Origin: Sclerotinia nivalis
Taxonomy: Eukaryota > Ascomycota > Leotiomycetes > Helotiales > Sclerotiniaceae
Direction: 5' to 3'
Assembly (NCBI GenBank): GCA_029531795.1
Contig: JAPEIS010000010.1
Location: 2,232,001 to 2,296,000 of the forward strand
Length of the DNA: 64,000 nucleotides
Positions 21,047 through 31,541 of this stretch are shown here, piece by piece (the first letter of the stretch is position 1; each line of letters opens with the position of its first letter). A program made the translations under genes and the position numbers. Under the pieces are notes generated by a model. That model was not told where the DNA came from, did no database searches, and worked only from the letters and a program-made list of their open reading frames with translations.

Positions 21047-24000
21047 ATGGCACCTTGGTCTAGTCGCCTACTTAATTCCAGCTCGCGGGTAGAATCTGGC
21101 TCGAGCATTGCTCCCGTTGGTCCAGCGCCAGAATCACCGAACAAAAATCGGGGAAGAGCTAGGGTTACGGAGGCAGATATCTTGGATAATGCTTATGGTA
21201 TTCCGACTTTAACTACGGCTGCTCAGCATGGTCGACCAGGCCCCTCGAGTTCTAATCCCTCAAGTTCGTCAAAACCGACGTCGAGCCATGGGAGATCTAT
21301 GAGCCATCCTTTTCCATCGTTGTTCAATAGTAAGAAGAAGGCGACTGCGCCGGCGCCGCCTGGCGTTGGATTTTTTGATGATGACGATATATCGCCAGAC
21401 AAGAATACAGGGGCCAGGTCTTCGAGGGTGCCAGATAAGGATTTCTTGACGGGAAAGTGTATGACTTGCAATTCGAACGTGAGTTGGCCGAAAGAAATCC
21501 AGGCATTTCGATGCAAAGTTTGTACGACAGTGAATGATCTTCAGCCATACACACCGGCCCCAAATGATGGGCGCAAAATGTCTGGGCCTGGTAAATCTAC
21601 GACTCATTCCGGGTTGAATAAACCTCAAGTTTCTAGAGGTACGCGATTAGTGAGATGACTTTTTGTAGGCCTCATGTCTGACTTTTATAGTTGCGCCATT
21701 ATCTGTTGAAAAAACTCGGAGACTTGCTGAAAGATGTATAACTACCTACCTGATCAATCGACTAAAGCATGACGAAGCCGATACCTCGAATACGTTGTCA
21801 AGTTCGCCAAGATCACCTACATGTGGAATAACGGAATCCCCCCCAGAATATGAGCACCCCAGGCATTTCACAAATCAACCAGGCTCACAAGCAGTTCCAA
21901 TTAGACCTCCTCCCCCAGGCTACGGAAAAGGCCCCGGGGATCGCCCTAGCATGGACAATGACAAACGGCCAGGTTCACGCTCAATTCCATACTCAACTTC
22001 ATCCCCTGGAAGCTTTCTTGGTTCCCATATGGAAAAACGTAGTCGAATGGGCTCTGGTACCTACACTAAACCATTGGCTATTCAACCACCAAGTAGAAGT
22101 CCTCCAAACCCGCCAGGCAAATTTGACGAAACTATGCACGGAAGACAAGATAACGTGGCCAAAAATCTCTTTAGACCTTTGGAAGAATATATTATAGCAT
22201 CATTTAGCCAATTTGATTGTATCAATACTTCATTCAGTACTACGCGTCAAAATCCTAATCCTAGGGCAGGAAGTCAGAGTAATCTAAAGGCTTTTATGGC
22301 CACTATCCCGGACGAGAACGATCCACAATTAGAAACTCCTTTGGAAGAACTCGATCCCAGAATGTTAATGCTGGGAGATATAGCAGAGAATGGTTCTTGG
22401 TGGACTGGAAATCAGAAAGAAACACCCGAGAAGAACCGTTCTCAAAGGCCTGGAGACACAATACGTACGAATCCTCACTGTGATCTAACTACAGTTAAAT
22501 CGCCGCGTATCGACTGGCCTGACCTCAATGAATGGTATCACGTCGTGTCGAATCCGGGAAGGATTTGGCATCGCAAATTGGAGGAATTGACATCACGTCG
22601 ATCCAGCCCAGTCGTGCAAGCGCCCAGTGATGGAGAGCTTGCCGAGATTGAGGATACAATTACCGAGGCCCAATCACATCTTCAAAGGACGGTATTGAAA
22701 GCTACAGAGGGACTATTGAAACGTCCGGGACGTCCTCTGAAAGAACCTGATAATCTCCGATTTCTTTTGATTATCCTAGCCAATCCCCTTCTATACCCGG
22801 GAAACGGTACTCCTTCGAGAAATGCAGGATCGAGAGTGCCACCGAATGAGCAGAGACCCGAAGCTGGTGATCTCAATGTCCCCAAAAGTAGAGGACAGCC
22901 GCCTTCTAAACCACCGCCGAATGCAACAAAAGGAGCCTCTGGTCAACACTCGGGAATCATCAAACGCATTGTGGGATTACTTTCAAATACTCCGAATGAA
23001 TGTCATCATCATATAGTTTCATGGTTCGCTAGATATCCGGAAGGCCACTTTCAGCGAACCACAGAATTGGTTGGCAGCTTTGTCACTTACAGGCTTACCA
23101 GGCAGCATGGGAAGCCTCGCGAGGTTGATAAACCTGATCTTACTTCTGGCTTGATTCCCCAGATTAGTACCAGTGCATCCCATAATAATGTAGCAGCTTT
23201 TCATGCGGTTCTTCAAGCTGGACAGAGTACCAATAAGAAAAAGGATACGAAGCCGAAACCTGTTATATATAGTGATGATTGGCAGATCAAGGCAGCTGCT
23301 AGGGTGATGGCACTTCTTTTCTCGGCTAACAATAGTGGGTTACATAAGAAAGGGAAACTACTAAGTAGCGTTCAGTCGCCAACCGAGTATTTGTCGAAAA
23401 GTACGGAGCCTAGTATGGGAACTCCCATCAGGGCTCTGGCTGCACATGGACAGATGCTGCCGACTAGCCACTTTTACAATACCTTACTCGATTATTCCGA
23501 TCTGGTTGCTGATTTTGAGGCTTGGGAAAGTAAGCGTAGCAAATTTGCTTTTTGCCAATATCCATTCTTTCTTAGCATTTGGGCAAAGATTCAGATCATG
23601 GAGCATGATGCTCGTCGTCAAATGGAAGTGAAAGCGAGAGAAGCATTCTTTAATAGTATCATGACACGTAAGAATGTCAATCAGTATCTTCTTTTGAAGG
23701 TCAGACGAGAGTGCTTGGTAGAAGATAGCTTAAAGGGGGTTAGCGAGGTTGTGGGAACTGGTGGCGAGGAAATCAAAAAGGGGTTGAGGATAGAGTTTAA
23801 GGGCGAAGAGGGTATTGATGCTGGTGGCTTGAGGAAAGAATGGTTTCTTTTGCTTGTAAGAGATGTATTCAATCCTGATCATGGTATGTTTCTTCTTTGA
23901 TGCGGTTCAGAAATGTAATTAACCATAAGCAGGCATGTTCTCGTACGACGAGGACTCTCATTTCTGCTACTTCAACCCTAATAGCTTTGAGACGACCGAT

Positions 24001-24855
24001 CAGTACTTCCTTGTCGGGGCGGTGCTTGGTTTGGCTATCTATAATTCAACAATTCTCGATGTGGCGCTACCTCCTTTCGCTTTCCGAAAATTGCTCGCTG
24101 CCGCTCCAGCTGCAGCTCCCGGTGCAACATCACATGCGAAACCCTCTATGACATATTCTCTTGAAGATTTAGCCGAATTTCGACCAGCTCTAGCTCATGG
24201 TCTGAGGCAACTGCTCGAGTTTGATGGAGATGTCGAGGCAACGTTCTGTCGGGATTTTGTAGCAGATGTCGATCGATATGGACAAACAATACAAGTGCCC
24301 CTCTGCCCTGACGGCGACAAGAAACCGGTGACGAACTCTAACCGAAGAGAGTTTGTAGATCTTTATGTCCGGTATCTTTTAGATAATGCCGTAGCTCGAC
24401 AATTCGAGCCCTTCAAACGTGGATTCTTCACCGTCTGTGGAGGAAACGCATTATCACTCTTCCGGCCCGAAGAAATCGAACTTTTGATCAGAGGTTCCGA
24501 CGAACCCTTAGACATTACTTCTCTCCGCGCAGTGTCCGTGTGTGAAAATTGGGGCGCACCAAATGCTGCAGAACGCGAACCAGTGATCCAGTGGTTTTGG
24601 GAATCCTTCCAGAAAGCAGATCCGAAGGATCAGAGAAAACTTTTGAGCTTTATTACAGGCAGTTCTTGTATTCCAGCCATGGGCGCAACGAGTTTGGTTA
24701 TTAAATTGAGTTGTTTGGGTGATGATAGTGAGAGGTTCCCCGTGGCGAGGACGTGCTTTAATATGTTGAGTTTGTGGAGATATGCGTCTAGAGAGAAGCT
24801 GGAAGGGAAACTTTGGAGAGCGGTGCATGAGAGTGAGGGGTTTGGGCTGAAGTAG
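21047..24855 (+). CDS. HECT-type E3 ubiquitin ligase (Hul4-like), 1,235 residues
   Basis: Exons are 21047-21638, 21691-23883 and 23933-24855, all phase-consistent. Residues 138-159 form a CxxC...CxxC zinc ribbon (CMTC and CKVC). Residues 180-840 are mostly Pro/Ser-rich linkers and helical repeats. The HECT domain occupies about 875-1,235: IEFKGEEGIDAGGLRKEW, the YFLVGAVLGLAIYN helix, a NKRREF-equivalent NSNRREFVDLYV, LLIRGSDEPLD, and the catalytic Cys at about residue 1,203 in RTCFNML, followed by the HESEGFGLK end. It receives ubiquitin from an E2 on that Cys and transfers it to substrates. The N-terminal zinc ribbon and size fit filamentous-fungal Hul4 relatives; the exact orthology is inferred. 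Confidence 0.92.
21639..21690 (+). other. Intron 1 of the HECT ligase gene
   Basis: GTACGC donor and TTTATAG acceptor; 52 bases. Joins VSRG-region to VAPLSVEKTRRLAERC in frame. Confidence 0.8.
23884..23932 (+). other. Intron 2 of the HECT ligase gene
   Basis: GTATGT donor and AAGCAG acceptor; 49 bases; falls within the HECT domain between NPDH and GMFSYDED. Confidence 0.9.
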
Positions 24856-25383
24856 AGTTTAGGGTGACATGAAAGATGGAGTGGTATGTGTTGATGGGGC
24901 AATGATCGGGATAGAAAGAGAAAGGAAGCGTTTTAGATAGAGTGCCGGTGATATTTATGTTTGGTGGAGACGGCGTCTTTATTTTGTATTCAGTGGAGCG
25001 CTAAGGGTTTTGGTGTTGGTATTGGCGTTGCATCTCGATTGTCTTATGGGAAGTGGACAATTGAGTACGTGTATGAGCTTCTTGGAATTGGGCTGAATTG
25101 GACCTGATGCAAAGATTGCATGCCTTTTACATAAAAAGCAGAGTCATCCACCGAGATTAGATGAGACGAGATAATATCTTTTTTCGTTATGATCATTCAT
25201 ACATCGCTTCTCTCGTTCCTTACGTGCGTGGCCATTACCATGACCACCTTTTGCTAGATACATTGATGTATTCTTTTGGTTTTCGTTTTCCCATCATAGT
25301 GAGTATTCCTCCTCAACGCCTGGTATATATACAACATATTCTACACCCAATATCCATTTATCCTCTTTCTACCCCTCCCTTTT
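24856..25383. other. Convergent 3' flanks of the HECT and mL61 genes
   Basis: 528 bases between converging stop codons. Nothing beyond expected 3' UTR sequence is seen. Confidence 0.55.
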
Positions 25384-26218
25384 CTATGTTTCAGCAGAAG
25401 CAGCAGCCACCTCACCTCTCGCCTGATCCAGAATTGCCTTCTCGGCCCGGATCTTTTCATTAACAGCCGCACTCAATATCGAATCCTGTTCACTCTTCAA
25501 TTTCATTGCCGCCAGATCCTTCATCATCTGTTTTTCAGCTTCGGTAGGCAGAACTTTCTTGGCTTTCGTCAGTTCCATTAAGTCATAGAGGATGGCATTA
25601 TCGTCCCGATGTTTACAATCAATGGTTTTGGTGTAGGTTGTTAGAGCACCCGAGGCGGAGGGTGTAGCGGGATTGGAGGCGGTGCTGTTTATGGGGGGCG
25701 GAGAGGAGGCTGCTAGGTCGGGGTTGGTGAAGTGGATGGTTAGGGTTGCGGGGGCGGAGGTGTCTTTCGTTCGGTTTACCGTCATGGGGACTGCGGGGTT
25801 GTGGTATTTGAGGCGGGGAAGACATTTGCGCCAGAATTGTCTGCGGAGGATGGGGTTTAGCTGTTGGGTTTGAGATGAGGAGGAGGGAAGATAAGGAGTA
25901 GAGGGCAAATGGAGGGAAGTAGATGGAGGGGGAGGGGATATATACTTCGGACCGAGATGCCCAGCCAGTCCATAGGCGAAGTCCATATGTATCCTCGTAA
26001 CTTCTGGTGGGAGAATTGCTGCACCGGGTCCTAGTCGTATGCCGAGTAACTGAGCAGAAGCAGGAAAGTCAATTTCGAATCTTCCAATAATAATATCATT
26101 ATGGGGATTTCTTTACCTTCTACATTACGAATTATGTTAGCATTTGCGATCATTGTGGAATGAATATTAGAGTACTTACAGAGTTAAGCTTCGCCATCCG
26201 CTTTAATAAGTTCACCAT
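25384..26218 (-). CDS. MRP49: Mitochondrial large-subunit ribosomal protein, Mrp49/mL61 type (L51/S25/CI-B8 fold)
   Basis: Exons are 26218-26180 and 26049-25384 (234 residues). The first exon encodes MVNLLKRMAKLNS, a basic leader; the spliced second exon opens with LLGIRLGPGAAILPPEVTRI, in frame with the rest. The L51/S25/CI-B8 fold is indicated by that Leu-Gly-rich strand, then LRRQFWRKCLPRLKYHNPAV and the Thr-Leu-Thr-Ile-His-Phe strand. A Lys/Glu/Ala-rich helical C-terminal extension (about residues 165-234) is longer than the yeast protein. The product should be part of the mitochondrial ribosome. Assignment to mL61 rather than mS25 is an inference from the leader and spacing. The gene is head-to-head with GEP3. 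Confidence 0.75.
26050..26179 (-). other. Intron of the mL61-type gene
   Basis: GTAAGT donor, TGCTCAG acceptor, 130 bases, phase 0. An internal ATGTAG|AAG|GTAAAG arrangement could in principle define a 3-base microexon encoding Lys; a single intron is simpler. Confidence 0.7.
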
Positions 26219-26451
26219 CTTGAATATGTGAAGGTCGATACAGTAAATTGAATATACTGTACAGGATCGTGGGGTGAGGTTCTGGAGGAGCTTGACTTGT
26301 GAATATATTTCTGAGGTTTTGAGACTAGCATTTTGAACCCTGTCAATTAAAAGTTCCGACCTCCGACCAAATTTATTTTTTTGGAGGGACGAATATCTAA
26401 CGAATCTGTCTGCGCGCAATTTGAAAACGATGCATACTACGATCTGTTGAT
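26219..26451. promoter_or_regulatory. Compact bidirectional promoter of mL61 and GEP3
   Basis: Only 233 bases separate the two divergent start codons, so both core promoters and leaders must share this stretch. Both products serve mitochondrial translation. Confidence 0.6.
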
Positions 26452-28608
26452 ATGCCACTCTCTACTTCTGGCAGATTTGCCCTAAGATTCTCAAGGCAAG
26501 CGGAATGTGCGGTTGCTGAGATACCTACTTTCCTTTGCCCGCTACTTGCGCGAAGTTTGCAACTCTCTAAACTGGTCCTCAATCAACCACGAAAGAATGT
26601 TCAATTACAGCGAAGATATGTCCAGTCGCAGGCTCAACCGCAAGCTCAAGTCCTGGAAATAGCGGAATCAACTTCTGGTGCCCCAGCGCAAGCTTTACCT
26701 AAGTTGCCATCGCAATGCGCCGGATGCGGTGCATTATCACAGACAACCGTCGAAGATGAAGCGGGCTATTTTTCGTTGACAAGGAGGTCTATTAAGGAAT
26801 ATTTGGGGACTTCATACACGGCGAAGAAGGCAAAGGCCACAGCAGAAGATGAAATAGTAAAGAGAGCCCTGGAAAATGTCGACAGTACGATTCTCGAAAC
26901 TCTAGGGATAGAGAAATCTGCAGCTACAACTACAACTACATCCATGGAACCACCAGTATGCGATCGATGTCACAATCTCAAGAATCATCAAACGGGTGTT
27001 TCTATATATCATCCTTCCGTAGAAGCACTTCAACGAACGATCTCTGAGTCTCCTTATAAATACAATCACATATATCATGTCATAGATTCCGCAGACTTCC
27101 CCATGTCTTTTATCCCCGCTCTGACCAAAACATTAAATGTGACGCCCCAAAGATCACACAATCGGCGTTCGAAAGCAGGGAGATTTTATAGTGATAGGAA
27201 AACTGAGGTTGATTTTGTGATTACACGGTCGGATCTTCTGGCGCCAACAAAAACGTTGGTTGATGGAATGATGCCGTATTTGACAAGTGTGTTGAGAGGT
27301 GCGCTGGGGAGGGCGGGAAAGGGGGTTCGCTTGGGAAATGTTAGGTGTGTTAGTGCGGAAAGGGGTTGGTGGACGAAGAAGATGAAGGAGGATGTTTTTG
27401 AGAGGGGCGGGGGTAATTGGATGGTGGGGAAGGTTAATGTGGGAAAGAGTCGGCTTTTTCATGAAGTGTTCCCAAAGGGGAGGGGTAGGAATGAGGTGGT
27501 TATTGGGAAGCCTCTTTTAGTAGATGCCCCAAAGGATGAAGGAGAGCCGGAGGTAAGGACTATTGGAGAATCCCAGTCTTTGCTGGTGGATGCAGACACT
27601 GATAACAGTGTTACAAATGAGGCTACTCCGCCTACAGTCTCTTACACACCAATGGTGATAGAATCACTGGACGTGGAGGAGGAATTGGAAGTTAAGAAGG
27701 AATCACCAGAGGATGAATCAGATGACACGATGCCACTTCTTCCTCCGGCACAGCAAGAAACGGCGTATCCCTCAATGCCGCTTGTGTCGTCCCTTCCTGG
27801 TACGACAGCATCGCCAATTCGAGTACCATTTGGTAATGGAAAAGGAGAGCTTATCGATCTTCCTGGGCTATCAAGGGGCGAACTCGAGCTTCACGTACAG
27901 CCAGAGCATCGAAATTCGCTTGTAATGAGATCCCGGATAAAACCAGAACAAAACGTGATGAAGCCTGGTCAGTCATTGGTACTGGGTGGTGGTCTCATCA
28001 GGATTACACCCATAGATCCAGATATTATTGTGATGGCTTATGCTTTTACATCTATAAAGCCTGACCCTCATTTGACATCCACTGAAAAGGCTATCGTTAT
28101 GCAAAGTAGAGGTAAAGAGCCGTTCATTGATAACATTACGATTCCTGGAAGTGAAGAGAAGATCGCTTCAGCTGGAATTTTTCCTTTAAAGTGGGATGTC
28201 ACGAAGGCACGTATAGGCCCAGCCACGAAGTCATTGTTTCATGGGAACAAATTAGATCAACTCCCCTTCCAGATCCTTTCTACAGATATTTTGATTGAAG
28301 GGTGTGGATGGGTTGAACTTGTTGCACAAGTTAGCAAGAGGCGTCTTATGAAGGAAGACACAATCAAAAATGATACAGCACAGGATACAACCTGGAGATG
28401 GGGAGATGAAAAGGAAGTAGTAGACGAAATGCCATGGCCATCAGTAGAAGTTTTTACTCCCGAAGGCAAATTTATCGCTGCTAGGAGACCTATGAATGCA
28501 TGGATGCTCAACGATAAGAAGCAGACGAAGATTAAAGCTAGGCCTAGGCGCAGTATGAAGGGATTTGAAAAATCGAAAAAAGCTAGGGCGAGGCTAGCAG
28601 GGGCATAG
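26452..28608 (+). CDS. GEP3: GEP3-type mitochondrial GTPase-like protein, circularly permuted
   Basis: Single exon, 718 residues. A presequence-like N-terminus rich in Arg and Ser is followed by two zinc-binding CxxC pairs (CAGC at 89-92, CDRC at 170-173). GTPase motifs then appear in permuted order: a G4-like TRSD at about 258-261, then G1 GKVNVGKS at 326-333, G2-like PGTT at 449-452 and G3 DLPGL at 469-473. This order and the zinc domain are typical of YqeH/Gep3 (Mtg3) proteins, which assist maturation of the small mitoribosomal subunit; GEP3 was named from a genetic interaction with prohibitins. A long acidic insert between G1 and G2 (about 360-445) is unusual. A basic tail rich in Lys/Arg ends the protein. 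No intron is needed. Confidence 0.92.
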   Translation: MPLSTSGRFALRFSRQAECAVAEIPTFLCPLLARSLQLSKLVLNQPRKNVQLQRRYVQSQAQPQAQVLEIAESTSGAPAQALPKLPSQCAGCGALSQTTVEDEAGYFSLTRRSIKEYLGTSYTAKKAKATAEDEIVKRALENVDSTILETLGIEKSAATTTTTSMEPPVCDRCHNLKNHQTGVSIYHPSVEALQRTISESPYKYNHIYHVIDSADFPMSFIPALTKTLNVTPQRSHNRRSKAGRFYSDRKTEVDFVITRSDLLAPTKTLVDGMMPYLTSVLRGALGRAGKGVRLGNVRCVSAERGWWTKKMKEDVFERGGGNWMVGKVNVGKSRLFHEVFPKGRGRNEVVIGKPLLVDAPKDEGEPEVRTIGESQSLLVDADTDNSVTNEATPPTVSYTPMVIESLDVEEELEVKKESPEDESDDTMPLLPPAQQETAYPSMPLVSSLPGTTASPIRVPFGNGKGELIDLPGLSRGELELHVQPEHRNSLVMRSRIKPEQNVMKPGQSLVLGGGLIRITPIDPDIIVMAYAFTSIKPDPHLTSTEKAIVMQSRGKEPFIDNITIPGSEEKIASAGIFPLKWDVTKARIGPATKSLFHGNKLDQLPFQILSTDILIEGCGWVELVAQVSKRRLMKEDTIKNDTAQDTTWRWGDEKEVVDEMPWPSVEVFTPEGKFIAARRPMNAWMLNDKKQTKIKARPRRSMKGFEKSKKARARLAGA

Positions 28609-29127
28609 GGGAAAATAATAAGAGCGTACATAGCAGGTGTCAATTTTAAAACAATACCCCTCCTACTCTAGTCAATGAAAATTACACACCATATGTGCTT
28701 TCTCAATAAGACCATACCAAACCAATAAGTCTGTGAGGAAGGAACAACCTACCCAAATACTTCTTAGAAGAAACAGCGTTTTGCATACACTTGTCCACAT
28801 ATAATCCACCTCGTTTTCTTTTTGTCTTCTCTTCCTCTTCTTCTTCTTTAAATCACTACAACAAATTTTAGTACATATCTTATATAATTTTTTGGGCAGT
28901 ATTTGAGCTCACTACCTCTTGTACTTCAGCGATTCTTCACTCGGTTTTCACATTCACTTCATTCAGTAATTGCCCTTCGCTCAATATCTCTCAATTCGTT
29001 GTTTTTCTTAATCCCTGGATTGCTCTTCTAAATAGGGACATTCAAAAATCCTGATTTACTTTACTGAACTGGGACAATCAGAAATCCTGATTTACTTTAC
29101 TGAACTAGGACATTCAAAACTGCGACA
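28609..29127. other. Intergenic region with a 36-base tandem duplication
   Basis: 519 bases. T/C-rich around 28,820-28,850. The end carries a 36-base unit repeated at 29,035-29,106, directly before the next start codon. Confidence 0.6.
29035..29118. repeat. 36-base tandem repeat, two full copies and a partial third
   Basis: Copies at 29035-29070 and 29071-29106 differ at two positions; a partial copy (AGGACATTCAAAA) follows to about 29,118. It lies just before the predicted ATG at 29,128, so it would be in the leader or promoter. Confidence 0.9.
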
Positions 29128-29663
29128 ATGTCTCCCACTCGATCCGGAAGCAATTCTTCGGTACCACATGAAGCTATTCATACTTGCGAGCAGGGTCGGT
29201 ACTTGTTTAATTGTCCATTCTGATTTTGATGAATTGCTAATGAATGGTAGTATGGGATGAGTCTGGACCAACCTTCATACCTACCAGGGACTACACCGTA
29301 CCTTGTCCACCCGGATTGCAAGTCTCCCTTCGGTATATATGGAGTCCAGAGTGTGAAGCTTGTGTCGGTGTGGAGGACGGAGAGGGCAGCCAAGAGGATA
29401 TCGTAATACACAAACGCAAATGGAAGAATTGGAATTGGAACTGGGACTGGAATTGGAATTGGAACTGGAATTGGAATTGGACCTGGACTTGGGATTGGAC
29501 TTGGAACTGGAAAGTCGGAGGCAAGGACAGTGAAGATGGCGGCAAGGATGGCAGAGATGACTGGCCTCAGCTGGGTGCAGCGAGAAAAAGATATTCTCCA
29601 ACCTTGGGTTCGGGTCAAACAAAATTTCTGAAATGGATATCAGGCCTGAAACCATTGTGTTGA
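29128..29663 (+). CDS. Unknown 159-residue protein with a Trp-Asn repeat
   Basis: Proposed exons are 29128-29194 and 29251-29663. A 56-base intron has a weak donor (GTCGGT) but a good branch (GCTAATG) and GGTAG acceptor, and gives a phase-consistent frame. The N-terminal ~60 residues look normal (including PCPPGLQVSLRYIWSPECEAC). About residues 80-110 are a striking block with 15 Trp alternating with Asn, Thr or Asp, encoded by a TGGAAY-type hexamer repeat at 29,421-29,513. A Lys/Gly/Asp-rich tail follows. The antisense frames of the same DNA read as Pro-Ile/Pro-Val or Phe-Gln repeats and one of them is 146 codons long, so strand assignment is uncertain. I do not recognise the protein. Confidence 0.45.
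29421..29513 (+). repeat. Hexanucleotide repeat encoding Trp-Xaa dipeptides
   Basis: Units such as TGGAAT, TGGAAC, TGGGAC and TGGACT in tandem for about 93 bases. The repeat stays in frame in all copies. Confidence 0.9.
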
Positions 29664-29983
29664 GAGGAGGTTAATGAGCATAGCGACGGGAGCATTCACT
29701 AAAGGAACAGTTTGTAGCAAGCGAAAAATTAATTATTCACAACTTTAAAGATAGTACTTTGTCGTGATTATATTATGTTATTTAAACAATCACAGTTATA
29801 TCTGCCGAGACTTCTGGATGGTGTTATCATAGTACTTAATCATACTTCCCTTTTGTCAACATTATGTCCTCAACAAATACTCACAAAAATTCACTCTGCA
29901 AAATAAATCTCAAAACACATCCAAAGACTGAAGCTTGAATATACAATACTAACATTATTTTCCCTCCAGGCAACTTTATAAAT
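29664..29983. other. Intergenic region with a possible upstream ORF
   Basis: 320 bases, AT-rich. A 24-codon upstream open reading frame (29,864-29,938) precedes the start of the next gene by 45 bases. Confidence 0.5.
29864..29938 (+). promoter_or_regulatory. Possible upstream ORF of the 411-residue gene
   Basis: ATG TCC TCA ... TGA, 24 codons, ending 45 bases before the main ATG. If the transcript includes it, it could reduce main-frame translation. It could instead be removed by a leader intron ending at CCTCCAG near 29,969. Confidence 0.25.
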
Positions 29984-31219
29984 ATGGATGGAAACAATTC
30001 TAACATAGGCGATAACTCCTTTTCGATTCTCGGTAAGCACATACCTCCAAAATCGAAGAGATTCATTACCACGGCAACAGCACCACCTGTGGCGCCACTT
30101 CCTTCTCTTCCACCAGGCCAAGATGAGAACAAGTGGACTACTAGAATTGAAAGGCTCAGCGCTGAAGAACGATCCAATTCAGTCATCGATTACTATGCAG
30201 AAGCGCTGTTATACAAGCACAGAAACCAAGAAAGAGATGTCTATCCCGTGGAAGAGAGTAATTCTGATTTGGAACGGGAAAGACCACTATGTGGATGCGG
30301 ATTGAAATCATTGTCCAACGAAGCGCGCCAGAAGCAGGAAACAGGAAGCCATGCTATTGACCGCGATAACAGCATATTTCCGAGCAAACAGGGTGATCCC
30401 ATCAAAGACGAAGGTGTCGCGGAAGACACCAACTCTGGTCATAACACAAACGATAATCGACCCTGTATTCATATTGACATGGCTGACGTGGGAGAGAGGT
30501 TGGCAGTCTTAGACGCTGCAGAATTAGGAGCAATGGAAGAGAGAAAGCAACAAGAGAATAGAAGTCTAGCCGAGCAGACTCTATTGCATCTCCCAGAGAG
30601 GGACAGGCGACTGGAAGAAGAACTGAAGCATTCTGCGGGTATGAAGGAGAGTCTTTTGGTGAAGCTAGACAGTGATACACCATTAGCTTCAAAGCTTGAG
30701 GCGGTAGAAATATTCTTCGATGCGGTAGGAGAGGAGACTGAGAAGGTAAAGGGTTGGACAAAAGAACTTCGGGAAGCGGAGGCGGATATTGATCGTGGTT
30801 ATGATGGAGATGGTGAGGAGGAAACGCCAAGCGAAGAGACGTATGTCGATGAACAGGCCATATTGGAAACAAGTACGAAAATCCCATCACCGCAAGCACA
30901 AGAACAGGGACAAATCATCGGCAAAGCCTTAACACATTTGCACGTAAAGAAAGGAAACGTCGAGGACGAAGAGCAGGTAGCCCAGGCAAGTTTACACATG
31001 GAGATAGAGGAGACAGATACAGGCGAAATTATGTACCCCACAGCAGCTCGAGCAGTCCAAAAACTACGATTGGAAAATTGGAGTAGCTGCAGCGTAGCTG
31101 GCTCAGACACTAGTGACTATACTGGTGTGGGGCCATATTCACCAACCAAAGACAAAAATACCACAGAAGCCTATACAGCAGAAGAATTTGAGATTTTCTC
31201 GCCACCTACGTGCAATTAG
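29984..31219 (+). CDS. Unknown acidic 411-residue protein
   Basis: Single open frame starting MDGNNSNIGDNSFSILGKHI. It is Glu/Asp-rich throughout. A segment at about residues 165-235 is rich in Glu, Gln, Leu and Arg (HLPERDRRLEEELKHSAGMK) and probably forms a coiled coil. A second acidic stretch lies near 250-300. The C-terminus is Ser/Thr/Tyr-rich (DTSDYTGVGPYSPTKDK). No signal peptide, membrane helix or catalytic motif is visible. Length, codon use and the absence of stops on this strand support a real gene. I do not recognise a family. Confidence 0.75.
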   Translation: MDGNNSNIGDNSFSILGKHIPPKSKRFITTATAPPVAPLPSLPPGQDENKWTTRIERLSAEERSNSVIDYYAEALLYKHRNQERDVYPVEESNSDLERERPLCGCGLKSLSNEARQKQETGSHAIDRDNSIFPSKQGDPIKDEGVAEDTNSGHNTNDNRPCIHIDMADVGERLAVLDAAELGAMEERKQQENRSLAEQTLLHLPERDRRLEEELKHSAGMKESLLVKLDSDTPLASKLEAVEIFFDAVGEETEKVKGWTKELREAEADIDRGYDGDGEEETPSEETYVDEQAILETSTKIPSPQAQEQGQIIGKALTHLHVKKGNVEDEEQVAQASLHMEIEETDTGEIMYPTAARAVQKLRLENWSSCSVAGSDTSDYTGVGPYSPTKDKNTTEAYTAEEFEIFSPPTCN

Positions 31220-31541
31220 TCGATAGAGAAGACGAGGGCGGAGCATGAATGTGAGAATTTTGAGCACGCAGAATGTTGTATATTAGCGCTGCAGATATAG
31301 GAAGCCTGCGGGATTTTAGCCAATAAACAGAGGATAAAACCTAAGTATCACCATGCATTCGTTCTGCACAAAAGGTGAATTAAAATCGAATGTTTTCTTT
31401 ATTCCTAGCCCTACCCTTACTCACCAACGCCATTGTAATGTCCAAGCACGGTAAGACATGCTCTTAATATGAGACAGCCGAAAAGTGCATCTGTAGCCAA
31501 CCCATAAGCAGAAAGTTTTTTTTACCAACAACTCTCTCCCC
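31220..31541. other. Convergent 3' flanks
   Basis: 322 bases between the acidic-protein gene and NHP2, which converge. Nothing else is seen. Confidence 0.55.

Noticed and set aside
28257..28643. 128-codon minus-strand frame over the end of GEP3
   Set aside because: Antisense shadow; GEP3 reading is supported by motifs.
29178..29618. 146-codon minus-strand frame with Pro-Ile/Pro-Val repeats
   Set aside because: Not fully excluded. The plus-strand model has a start with good context and a phase-consistent intron, so it is preferred, but only stranded transcripts can settle it.
30402..30899. 165-codon minus-strand frame inside the acidic-protein gene
   Set aside because: Shadow frame; Pro/Leu/His-rich antisense of Glu/Lys-rich coding sequence.
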